This document shows positions 1 to 5,415 of a DNA stretch of 10,729 bases, piece after piece. Made by a program: the position numbers and the translations under genes. Positions within the stretch are counted from its first letter, which is position 1, and each line of letters starts with the position of its first letter. Below the pieces are notes generated by a model. It made no database searches. It was not told the DNA's origin and worked only from the letters and a program-made list of their open reading frames with translations. This stretch comes from Patescibacteria group bacterium (GTDB taxonomy: Bacteria; Patescibacteriota; Minisyncoccia; JAHIHE01), in the NCBI GenBank assembly GCA_018896765.1, contig JAHILZ010000011.1, forward strand, positions 1 to 10,729, given 5' to 3'.

Positions 1-58
1 AAAATAATGCTCCCACAAAACTCGATACCAAAATAAGGGGTATATCAAATGTAGTCAT
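1..58 (-). CDS. N-terminus of a putative membrane protein (partial)
   Basis: The ATG lies at 58-56 on the minus strand and the frame is open for 19 codons to the window edge. The peptide begins MTTFDIPLIL and continues hydrophobic (VSSFVGALF), so residues 6-19 look like the start of a membrane segment or signal anchor. An AAAGGAG ribosome-binding site sits 5 nt upstream, the strongest such site in the window, and fixes the start. Its family cannot be named from 19 residues. It lies downstream of the orphan gene at 244-606 on the same strand, separated by the attC-like palindrome, so it could be the next gene of a cassette row. That last point is inference. Confidence 0.6.
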   Translation of the reverse strand, partial: MTTFDIPLILVSSFVGALF

Positions 59-63
59 AAGAT

Positions 64-70
64 CTCCTTT
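64..70 (-). promoter_or_regulatory. Strong Shine-Dalgarno site of the partial gene
   Basis: The minus strand reads AAAGGAG with a 5-nt spacer to the ATG at 58. The core genes here (dnaA, dnaN, rpmH, yidD, yidC, jag) have no comparable site, so this one decides the start and sets the gene apart. Confidence 0.7.
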
Positions 71-95
71 ATGTTATTTTTCTTTTGAAACTGTC

Positions 96-225
96 ATCTA
101 ACGTATCGGCATCATCCGAAGTTTTTGTGTAGCGATAGCGGAACAAAAATTTGGGAGAAGGAATTTTTCTTACCTTGAATTATATAAATGTGAAAAATTC
201 TTGAACCGGATATGCCGTGTTAGGG
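96..225. repeat. attC-like imperfect palindrome
   Basis: The outer ends pair as CTAAC (98-102) with GTTAG (219-223). After an unequal unpaired spacer (four bases against one), CGGCAT (107-112) pairs with ATGCCG (212-217), then ATCCG (114-118) with CGGAT (207-211), leaving C113 bulged. This R box / spacer / L box with one extrahelical base is the layout of integron attC sites. The simple-site consensus GTTRRRY is met in full at 102-96 on minus (GTTAGAT) and in 6 of 7 positions at the other end. Two inner hairpins exist: 122-128 with 143-149, and 161-169 with 192-200. The length, about 130 bp, is at the long end for attC. No integrase gene is visible. It could instead be a dispersed structured intergenic repeat. 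Confidence 0.45.
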
Positions 226-252
226 GATGTTTGAAAAATAATTTTATGACAA
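219..252. repeat. Left arm of 34-bp inverted repeat around the orphan gene
   Basis: Reading plus, this arm is GTTAG, six variable bases, then a 23-bp core (230-252) that is the exact reverse complement of 600-622. It covers the stop codon (246-244) of the minus-strand orphan gene and shares its GTTAG with the outer end of the attC-like palindrome. Confidence 0.85.
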
Positions 253-606
253 ACTTTTAATCATAATATCAAGGATTTCATTTATCTTATCAATATCTTC
301 TTGTGTAGAAAATTTTGAAAAATCTCTTTTTGCCACATAATCCATATATTCACGCCCTTTTTGTATTGCCGCAGGATCGGAAAGAATGCCCTCATCGATT
401 AAGTTTGAAATATCATATTTTACACCAGCGAAAAGATTCCCTCGACATTTATAGCGATGATAATTTTCATCCCCAGGCATTAATCTGTGAGGCGGCAATT
501 CATCAATATATCCATGACGATATTCAACGAACTTTACGAGGCATTCTTTCTTGAGTTCCTCTCTATCGGATTTTTCAAAATTTTCGGGTGGTTTTTCCAT
601 TGTCAT
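244..606 (-). CDS. Orphan 120-residue hypothetical protein in an inverted-repeat frame
   Basis: I do not recognise this family. The start is taken as ATG 606 (protein begins MTMEKPPENF); ATG 600 and a TTG at 621 are alternatives. ATG 606 is favoured because the neighbouring BRO-like gene begins with a very similar ATGACA context. No Shine-Dalgarno site is seen. The protein is soluble, charged and without a signal peptide. It has a Lys/Glu-rich N-terminus (to about residue 25), a middle part with Cys, His and Tyr residues (CLVKFVEYRHG, YHRYKCRGNL), and a helical C-terminus containing FSTQEDIDKINEIL. A perfect 23-bp inverted repeat covers both its start and its stop codons, so inverting the segment would restore the same reading frame on plus. 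It lies between the promoter-like palindrome (638-664) and the attC-like element, which is the layout of a gene cassette. Function unknown. Confidence 0.6.
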   Translation of the reverse strand: MTMEKPPENFEKSDREELKKECLVKFVEYRHGYIDELPPHRLMPGDENYHRYKCRGNLFAGVKYDISNLIDEGILSDPAAIQKGREYMDYVAKRDFSKFSTQEDIDKINEILDIMIKSLS

Positions 607-633
607 AAAATTATTTTTCAAATTTCGTCTAAC
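600..633. repeat. Right arm of 34-bp inverted repeat around the orphan gene
   Basis: The minus strand reads GTTAG (633-629), six variable bases (two of which agree with the left arm), then the 23-bp core at 622-600. It contains the orphan gene's start codon. GTTAGAC at 633-627 matches the integron simple-site consensus GTTRRRY. Confidence 0.85.
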
Positions 634-637
634 TCGT

Positions 638-664
638 TATTATACGATATAATTTCGTATAATA
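638..664. promoter_or_regulatory. 10-bp perfect palindrome with -10-like sequences on both strands
   Basis: TATTATACGA (638-647) and TCGTATAATA (655-664) pair around a 7-nt loop. TATAAT occurs on the minus strand within the distal arm and another lies in the loop on plus, so it could serve as a promoter or an operator. It lies 32 bp upstream of the orphan gene's ATG, on the correct side for driving it. No good -35 is evident. Confidence 0.4.
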
Positions 665-721
665 CACCAAAACTTTATGTATTCCATCAAATTTATCCGC
701 TTTCCACCCTTAAACAAAAAT

Positions 722-1163
722 TTATAATCTTTTTCTGTCTTCCGGTTTTAATAAATAATTTTCACCGATTGAAACTTTTTTCCCGCTTTTTTTCTCCAAA
801 TCTTTTCGCGCCTTGCCAGCCACAGTTCCGCCCTCTTGAGCGACAAACTTATTTTCATCAAAACCTTGGGCGTTTTTATTCTTGGCGATTTCCGTAAAGA
901 CCCTCTGTGTTAGCGCAATCGTTTTCGTATTTTTTTCCATCAGAATCCTCCAGCTTCAGTCCGTGATAAAATGTCACGACCTCGCTTACTTCTTCCGTAA
1001 GTCTTTGTTTCAACTTTCTCCAATATGCCCCTTCATCAACGCTTTCAGCAAGTACACCGACAATATCCGCCACCGAAAACCACCATTCGTCATTATAAAT
1101 AATCTTACGAATTTCTTTCCTTTGAAAAATAGCGATTTTTACGGGTGGATTTTCTAATGTCAT
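722..1163 (-). pseudogene. Remnant of a BRO-N/DinD-type protein (internal deletion, frameshift)
   Basis: Two minus-strand reading frames are the two ends of one protein family. The first (ATG 1163 to a stop at 878) carries a BRO-N domain: residues resembling IFQRKEIRKIIYNDEWWF, VADIVGVLAES and YWRKLKQRL, ending at DCANTEG. The second frame, from about 893 down to the stop at 724, carries the family's C-terminal part: TEIAKNKNAQGFDENK, then GGTVAGKARKDLEKKSGKK and a short tail. From my knowledge of the family, intact members have roughly 130-150 more residues between these points. The join lies near 880-900, where the reading frame also shifts. The likely cause is a deletion that fused the ends out of frame. 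Intact DinD/BRO proteins are DNA-damage- or phage-associated. The start resembles that of the orphan gene at 606. An out-of-frame ATG at 940 could still allow translation of the C-terminal piece. Confidence 0.8.
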
Positions 1164-1191
1164 AAATTAGAATAAAAAATTATTCAATATT

Positions 1192-1231
1192 GACTTTCGA
1201 CTTTACGGACTTTATAAACCTTACGGACTTT
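1192..1231. repeat. Degenerate ACTTT phrase repeat between the BRO remnant and dnaN
   Basis: GACTTT recurs at 7-18 nt spacing. TTACGGACTTT occurs twice (1203-1213 and 1221-1231). Read on minus, these are AAAGTC-based words like those in several other gaps of this window. The array ends next to the dnaN stop codon. Confidence 0.7.
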
Positions 1232-1232
1232 C

Positions 1233-2390
1233 TTACACAACTTTCGGCATTATGATATATAAATAATTTGCATTGGCGTCTTCCGGCTTTAATACCGCCG
1301 GAGCGCTCGAAGTGTTTATGCCAAAAATTACTTTTTCGCTAAAAATCACGCTCAGTCCTTCCAAAAGCTGTTTGTGATTGAAAATAATCTCAATATCTTC
1401 GCCTGTTTCTTTTTTGTTTCCGCCCTCCTTTTCTTTTATTTTTATCCGCGCTTTGATTTTTGCTTCATTAGAGCCAATCTGCTCGGATTCGGATTTAATT
1501 ATTATTAAAGAGTTGGCAATATCGGTCTTAAAAGACACATTCATTAATTGAGTATCGGAGAATAAGCCGGCAATTCTAATTAAATTAATAAGAGGCTTTG
1601 TTTCAAGCGCGACTTCCATCTCAAAAGCTTGCGGAATAATCTGCTTATAGTCGGGATATTTGCTGTCGATTAAGCGAGAAATCAAATTAATTCCGTCCAT
1701 TGAAAAAAGAATTTGATTGGCTGAAATAGTAATTTCAGTATATGCGGCATTGTCTAAAACCCTGATTAATTCTTGAGCGGTATTTTTTGGCAAAATTACC
1801 GAAACATTTTCCCCTTGTTCAAAATCGCCCTTAACCAAAGGAATAACTTTTTCCGCCAAGCGATGGCTGTCGGTTGCGGCTATTGTCAAAGCTTTATTGG
1901 TAAAATCAAAAAATAAATAAATTCCGCTCAATTCAGGGCGAACTTCGCTGACGGCAGATGCCATAATGGTCGACAAAAGAGCGTTTTTAAAATCTATGTT
2001 TTTTACTTTTCCCACGGGTTTTTCGTTTAATTTAGGAATAATTGGAAATTCTCTCGCATCCATTCCTTTAATATTAGAAGTAATTTCGTCTAAAAAAATA
2101 TTCAATACATTATTTTCGTTCGTTTTAAAATTTATTTTTTTATTCGGCAGTTTGGCAATGTATGAAGAAAGAACTCTCGCCGGAATAGTGGACGATCCCT
2201 CTTTTTCAATTTTCGCGCCGATCCAATAACTAACCCCGATCTCTAAATTAGTGGCTGAAATTTTCAGTCTGCTGTTGTCTGTTTCTAAAAGCACGTTCGA
2301 TAAAATAGGAAGGGTGGTATTTTTGGTAATTATTTTTTCTACCGCTAAAAGAGCTTTGTTTAAATTTTCTTGAGTACAGATAAATTCCAT
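1233..2390 (-). CDS. dnaN: DNA polymerase III beta subunit (sliding clamp)
   Basis: The 385-residue protein is the ring-shaped clamp that tethers DNA polymerase III to DNA. The N-terminus (MEFICTQENL, then LPILSNVLLE at about 27-36) and the three repeated clamp domains (about 1-125, 126-250 and 251-385) fit the family. Supporting motifs are SGIYLFF and ATDSHRLAEK in domain 2 and the hydrophobic C-terminus YLYIIMPKVV, corresponding to the usual MPM ending. It is slightly longer than the 366 residues of E. coli, with a Lys/Glu-rich insertion near residues 310-335. The ATG at 2390 gives the expected N-terminus and has no Shine-Dalgarno site. It lies downstream of dnaA on the same strand, the classic dnaA-dnaN order, with a 305-bp gap that holds origin elements instead of a tight operon junction. 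Confidence 0.97.
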   Translation of the reverse strand: MEFICTQENLNKALLAVEKIITKNTTLPILSNVLLETDNSRLKISATNLEIGVSYWIGAKIEKEGSSTIPARVLSSYIAKLPNKKINFKTNENNVLNIFLDEITSNIKGMDAREFPIIPKLNEKPVGKVKNIDFKNALLSTIMASAVSEVRPELSGIYLFFDFTNKALTIAATDSHRLAEKVIPLVKGDFEQGENVSVILPKNTAQELIRVLDNAAYTEITISANQILFSMDGINLISRLIDSKYPDYKQIIPQAFEMEVALETKPLINLIRIAGLFSDTQLMNVSFKTDIANSLIIIKSESEQIGSNEAKIKARIKIKEKEGGNKKETGEDIEIIFNHKQLLEGLSVIFSEKVIFGINTSSAPAVLKPEDANANYLYIIMPKVV

Positions 2391-2439
2391 AAGTTTGTTT
2401 TATAAAATAATATATTATGAGTTAATTTATATATATAAA

Positions 2440-2457
2440 TTAATATTACTACTATTA
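2440..2457 (-). promoter_or_regulatory. DnaA-trio-like triplets in the putative unwinding element
   Basis: Minus strand 2457-2440 reads TAA TAG TAG TAA TAT TAA, five of six triplets fitting the 5'-TA(G/A) DnaA-trio motif. A degenerate box (TTATCCTTC, 2467-2459) sits directly 5' and a long A/T tract directly 3'. Confidence 0.55.
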
Positions 2458-2523
2458 AGAAGGATAATTTGGGGGAAAAGCGCCGAAAAGCTTGGCTGTG
2501 AAAGAAATAAGAATAATAGAGAA

Positions 2524-2532
2524 TGTGGATAG
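2524..2532 (-). promoter_or_regulatory. DnaA box-like site
   Basis: CTATCCACA on minus, 8 of 9 matches to TTATCCACA. Confidence 0.6.
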
Positions 2533-2556
2533 TTGATAATAAACGAAGGGGGAATT

Positions 2557-2565
2557 TGGGGATAA
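2557..2565 (-). promoter_or_regulatory. DnaA box-like site
   Basis: TTATCCCCA on minus, 8 of 9 matches to TTATCCACA, in the same orientation as the site at 2524-2532. Confidence 0.55.
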
Positions 2566-2695
2566 AAAAAGAGTAAAATTTATTTAACAGCTTTCTGTTT
2601 TTTTATTCAGAAATTAATAAGAATTTATTCACTTTTTCTACACCGCTTTTAAAAGAAAATTCACGGTTATTAACAAGTTATTCTATGAGAAAATT

Positions 2696-4099
2696 TCATT
2701 GATTGTAAATTCTTTGCTTAATTAAAATTATTTCTTGCTCGATGTTTTTATCCAAAGAAATATCTTCCTGGATTTTATTAACAGCGTGCATGACGGTGGT
2801 ATGATCTTTTTTCCCCAGGACTTCTCCTATTGAAGAAAACGAGGTATTAATTTCCGAGCGCATCAGGTACATGGCTATTTGGCGCGGCTTGACAATTTCT
2901 TGTTTTCGGCTGCGCGCCGATAATTCCTCGGAGTTTATGTTATAAAATTCCGAAACAATTTTAATAATTTCTTTAGTGGTGGTTGATTTTCGGTAAGAAG
3001 CGGAAATAACATCGGCTAAAACGCTCTCTACTTCCTTCAGGGTTATGGTTTTAGCGCTGAATTCGGTTAAAGCCTGGACGCGTTTTAAAGCGCCTTCCAG
3101 CTCCCTGATATTTTTTTGGATATTGGCGGCGATATAGTTTAAAACGTCAGGAGAGATATTTAAATTTTTCTCCTGGACCTTTGCTTTTAGAATAGCCATT
3201 CTCGTTTCAAAATCGGGAATACCGACATCAGCGATCATTCCTCCTTCAAAGCGGGAGCGCAATCGTTCTTCCAAGGTGGGAATCGCTTTTGGGGGCCGGT
3301 CGCTGGAAAGAACGATCTGCTTGTTTTTTTGGTATAAAGCGTTAAAAATATGGAAAAATTCTTCTTGAGTTTTTTCTTTTCCCGATAAAAATTGGATGTC
3401 GTCGATAATAAGGACGTCAAACTTCGCGTATCGCAACTTAAATTTATCAACGGTTTTATCGCGGATAGAACTGATTAGCTCCGAGGCGAATTTTTCTGAA
3501 GTCGTGTAGCAAATTTTTTTATCAGGATCATCTTCCACCGCTTTGTTGCCGATTGCCTGCAATAAGTGCGTTTTTCCCAAACCGACGCTTCCGTAAATAA
3601 AAAGCGGATTATAATTTGTTCCCAAGTTTCTGGTAACGGCGACGCAAGCGGCGTGAGCCAGTTCATTATGGCTTCCAACTATAAAAGATTCAAAAGTATA
3701 GCGCGGATTTAGATTTGTTTCAGATTCTATAAAAGCGCGATTTGGTTCGGCTGTTTTATTTCGCGGCTTTTCCAGCTTTTGCTCTTCATTATTTTTTGGA
3801 TTGGTTTTTGGCTTATTCTTTGTTTCCGAAAATTCATTTATCGGATTCGAAATCGCGGCGCCGATGGCATATTTTACGCTTTTTATTTCACCCGTAATAT
3901 CTTGAATGGATTTCAAAATAAATTTATGGTATTTGTTTTCAAGCCATTCTTTTGTAAAACCGTTTGGCACGCCGATTACCACCTCGTTGGAGTTATGGGA
4001 TATAATGGAAGTATTTTTAAGCCAAGTTGTAAAACTAGCCTTGCTAAGAATTAATTCCAGTTGTCCTAATACTGCTTGCCAAAGCTCTTGGTTATTCAT
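2696..4099 (-). CDS. dnaA: Chromosomal replication initiator DnaA
   Basis: The 467-residue AAA+ initiator binds DnaA boxes and opens the origin. Domain I covers about 1-80 (LWQAVLGQLELILSKASFTT), followed by a charged low-complexity linker at about 85-130. The AAA+ domain begins near 132: Walker A GSVGLGKT at 170-177, Walker B VLIIDD at 229-234, sensor I around VLSSDRPP (263-270), an arginine-finger region RLRSRFEGG (279-287), and sensor II around NIRELEGAL (330-338). Domain IV carries the DNA-binding helix-turn-helix, with KPRQIAMYL (404-412) and the signature KKDHTTVMHA (430-439). All key residues appear present and the length is normal. The ATG at 4099 gives the expected N-terminus without a Shine-Dalgarno site. 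Box-like sites on both sides of the gene imply autoregulation and origin function. Confidence 0.98.
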   Translation of the reverse strand: MNNQELWQAVLGQLELILSKASFTTWLKNTSIISHNSNEVVIGVPNGFTKEWLENKYHKFILKSIQDITGEIKSVKYAIGAAISNPINEFSETKNKPKTNPKNNEEQKLEKPRNKTAEPNRAFIESETNLNPRYTFESFIVGSHNELAHAACVAVTRNLGTNYNPLFIYGSVGLGKTHLLQAIGNKAVEDDPDKKICYTTSEKFASELISSIRDKTVDKFKLRYAKFDVLIIDDIQFLSGKEKTQEEFFHIFNALYQKNKQIVLSSDRPPKAIPTLEERLRSRFEGGMIADVGIPDFETRMAILKAKVQEKNLNISPDVLNYIAANIQKNIRELEGALKRVQALTEFSAKTITLKEVESVLADVISASYRKSTTTKEIIKIVSEFYNINSEELSARSRKQEIVKPRQIAMYLMRSEINTSFSSIGEVLGKKDHTTVMHAVNKIQEDISLDKNIEQEIILIKQRIYNQ

Positions 4100-4177
4100 G
4101 GTCTTAAATTCAAAAATTAAAAACTTGTTGCTTGCGCGCTAAGCAAAGAAAAAAATAAACCATTATTAAGTTTTTTC

Positions 4178-4186
4178 ATTATAGCA
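4178..4186 (-). promoter_or_regulatory. Extended -10 promoter element for dnaA
   Basis: The minus strand reads TGCTATAAT, a perfect extended -10, about 80 nt upstream of the dnaA ATG. The -35 region is weak, as is usual for extended -10 promoters. The DnaA-box-like sites begin about 50 bp further upstream. Confidence 0.55.
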
Positions 4187-4237
4187 CATTAGAAAAAGAT
4201 AGAAAAGAAGCAAAAAAGCGCGACATTGTTTATAAGC

Positions 4238-4246
4238 TGTGGATGA
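4238..4246 (-). promoter_or_regulatory. DnaA box-like site
   Basis: TCATCCACA on minus, 8 of 9 matches to TTATCCACA. Confidence 0.6.
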
Positions 4247-4248
4247 AT

Positions 4249-4257
4249 TGTGGAAAA
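4249..4257 (-). promoter_or_regulatory. DnaA box-like site
   Basis: TTTTCCACA on minus, 8 of 9 matches, 2 bp from the preceding site and in the same orientation. Confidence 0.6.
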
Positions 4258-4301
4258 GATAGATTGTGTGATTAAATTTATGATAACGCATTAAGAAAAA
4301 A

Positions 4302-4310
4302 TTGTCCACA
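4302..4310 (+). promoter_or_regulatory. DnaA box-like site
   Basis: TTGTCCACA on plus, 8 of 9 matches, opposite in orientation to the other two boxes in this cluster. Confidence 0.6.
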
Positions 4311-4321
4311 GTAAAAAATAA

Positions 4322-4375
4322 TTTCCGCGCAAAAAAAAGAAGGGCTCGGATTGAAATTCGGCTTTCTAGGAAGAT
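4322..4375. repeat. Copy A of a ~55-bp direct repeat flanking the TrmB/RhuM-Fic block
   Basis: It begins TTTCCGCGC plus an A-run, then GAAGG, and ends GGAAGAT. Copy B at 6497-6551 has the same order with roughly 80% identity by eye and a few 1-2 nt gaps. A small hairpin (AGGAAGA 4368-4374 with TCTTCCT 4379-4385) marks the end of copy A only. Confidence 0.7.
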
Positions 4376-4488
4376 TATTCTTCCTCAAAAACACTTTTCA
4401 ATCGTCGTTGCCCTTAAATTTGGGTGGAGAAAAGATCGTGCAGTCTATAAGAACTTTATTTTACATTAAGTAAGAGTTTAGTTTTTCA

Positions 4489-4524
4489 GACTTTATAACT
4501 TTATAAACTTTCAACTTTATAACT
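4489..4524. repeat. ACTTTATA phrase repeat upstream of the TrmB-like gene
   Basis: ACTTT recurs four times at 8-10 nt spacing (ACTTTATA-type units), ending 7 nt before the ATG at 4532. Its reverse complement has the same AAAGTTAT word as the array after rpmH. Confidence 0.75.
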
Positions 4525-4531
4525 CATTTCT

Positions 4532-5332
4532 ATGCGCAAAGAACTAAAAAAACTGGGATTATCAGACAGGGAAATTGAAATATATCTTTTTGGGTTGGGC
4601 GCGGGACCGACAACCGCGCAAAACATTGCCAATGCCACAAAAATAAAACGGCCCACTGTTTATGTGGATTTGGAGCGCTTAAAACAAATAGGGCTAGTCA
4701 ATCAAAGCTTTAAAGGAAAGAAAAAATTATACGAAATGGCGCCTCCGGAAAAACTTTTGAGAGTAATAGAAAAAGAGAAAGAGGAAATGGAAGAAAAAGA
4801 AGAGGGAATAAAAAATATTATTACTAATTTGAAAGCCATTGCCAATAAAGCGGAGTTTGCTTCGGATGTCCGAATATTTGAAGGGTTTGAGGCTATTGAG
4901 GAAATTGTAGGCGAGTTTGCCAAAACAAAAAGCCCGACTTACGCGATCAGCTCCGGAGCTTATTTGGAAAAAGCAAAATGGGCTAATTTTATGAAGAATA
5001 TCGCGAGCGTTAGAGAAAGGCATAAAAACAAAATTTACATTATCACAGATCTGCATCCTTTGGAAATCAAGCTTTATTTGATGGAAGACCTTGACGCCAG
5101 AGAATATAGATTTTTGCCTCTTGGAATTAAGCTTCCTTCTATGATGTTTATGTGCGAAGATAAAATCGCTTTGATTTCCCTGAAAGAGCCATACAGCTCT
5201 ATTTTAATTAAAAATCGAACCATCGCCGAAACGGAAAAATTTATGTTTGATGTAATCTGGCAAAGCTTGGAAAGGAAAAATCTGCCTGACATTAAGGCGA
5301 TAGAGGAAGCGAGGAAGGTTCAGCTGAAATGA
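4532..5332 (+). CDS. TrmB-family transcriptional regulator
   Basis: The 266-residue protein begins with a winged helix-turn-helix of the TrmB/MarR type: LSDREIEIYL at 10-19, then AQNIANATKIKRPTVYVDLERL (about 29-50) as the recognition region, and a wing through LVNQSFKGKKKLYEMAP (55-71). A Lys/Glu-rich coiled coil follows (about 73-100), then a C-terminal domain (about 110-255) with SSGAYLEKAKW and IYIITD that resembles the effector domain of TrmB-like regulators. TrmB proteins often sense sugars in archaea; in this lineage the ligand and targets are unknown. The ATG at 4532 gives a full-length N-terminus; no Shine-Dalgarno site is present. It converges with the RhuM-Fic gene on a shared palindromic terminator and sits inside the block that separates dnaA from rpmH. 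It ends in TGA, which supports the standard bacterial code. Confidence 0.85.
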   Translation: MRKELKKLGLSDREIEIYLFGLGAGPTTAQNIANATKIKRPTVYVDLERLKQIGLVNQSFKGKKKLYEMAPPEKLLRVIEKEKEEMEEKEEGIKNIITNLKAIANKAEFASDVRIFEGFEAIEEIVGEFAKTKSPTYAISSGAYLEKAKWANFMKNIASVRERHKNKIYIITDLHPLEIKLYLMEDLDAREYRFLPLGIKLPSMMFMCEDKIALISLKEPYSSILIKNRTIAETEKFMFDVIWQSLERKNLPDIKAIEEARKVQLK

Positions 5333-5350
5333 TTTTTAAAAAGTTTTTAA

Positions 5351-5388
5351 AAATACGGTATGATAGTCTAGACTATCATACCGTATTT
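5351..5388. terminator. 38-bp perfect palindrome, probable bidirectional terminator
   Basis: Two 19-bp arms (5351-5369 and 5370-5388) are exact reverse complements with no spacer; the centre is TCTAGA. As RNA it folds into a 17-bp stem with a 4-nt loop, flanked by A/T runs. It lies between two convergent genes (stops at 5332 and 5416), so it can terminate both. The perfection is unusual for a terminator. Confidence 0.75.
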
Positions 5389-5415
5389 GATTTTGGCTAA
5401 AACTAATTTTATTTT

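Larger units (their letters stand above)
2391..2695. other. dnaA-dnaN intergenic region: candidate origin with unwinding element
   Basis: This 305-bp gap has no gene. From the dnaA side (minus direction) it contains two DnaA-box-like sites (2557-2565, 2524-2532), a small G+C-richer patch (about 2465-2495) and a very A+T-rich tract (about 2400-2457) with DnaA-trio-like triplets. This order, boxes then trios then A+T-rich DNA before dnaN, matches the basal unwinding layout known from Bacillus subtilis. Assignment as the unwinding site is inference. Confidence 0.65.
4200..4321. other. dnaA upstream region with clustered DnaA-box-like sites (second half of candidate oriC)
   Basis: The gap from 4100 to 4531 holds no gene. 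Its dnaA-proximal part has the dnaA promoter and three near-consensus DnaA boxes within 75 bp, in A+T-rich DNA. With the dnaA-dnaN gap it forms a bipartite candidate origin. The distal part (4322-4531) holds a duplicated ~55-bp sequence and an ACTTT phrase repeat. Confidence 0.6.

Noticed and set aside
876..1163. The BRO-N frame as an intact small protein
   Set aside because: It stops just after DCANTEG, where intact family members continue, and the family's C-terminal half follows at once in another frame, so a broken gene explains it better.
4100..4531. tRNA or structured RNA gene in the dnaA upstream gap
   Set aside because: I found no cloverleaf or known riboswitch core; the hairpin at 4368-4385 is only 7 bp and the rest is explained by origin sites and repeats.
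4727..5056. Minus-strand open frames under the TrmB-like gene
   Set aside because: They are Phe/Ser-rich shadows of a well-supported plus-strand gene without motifs or a start context.
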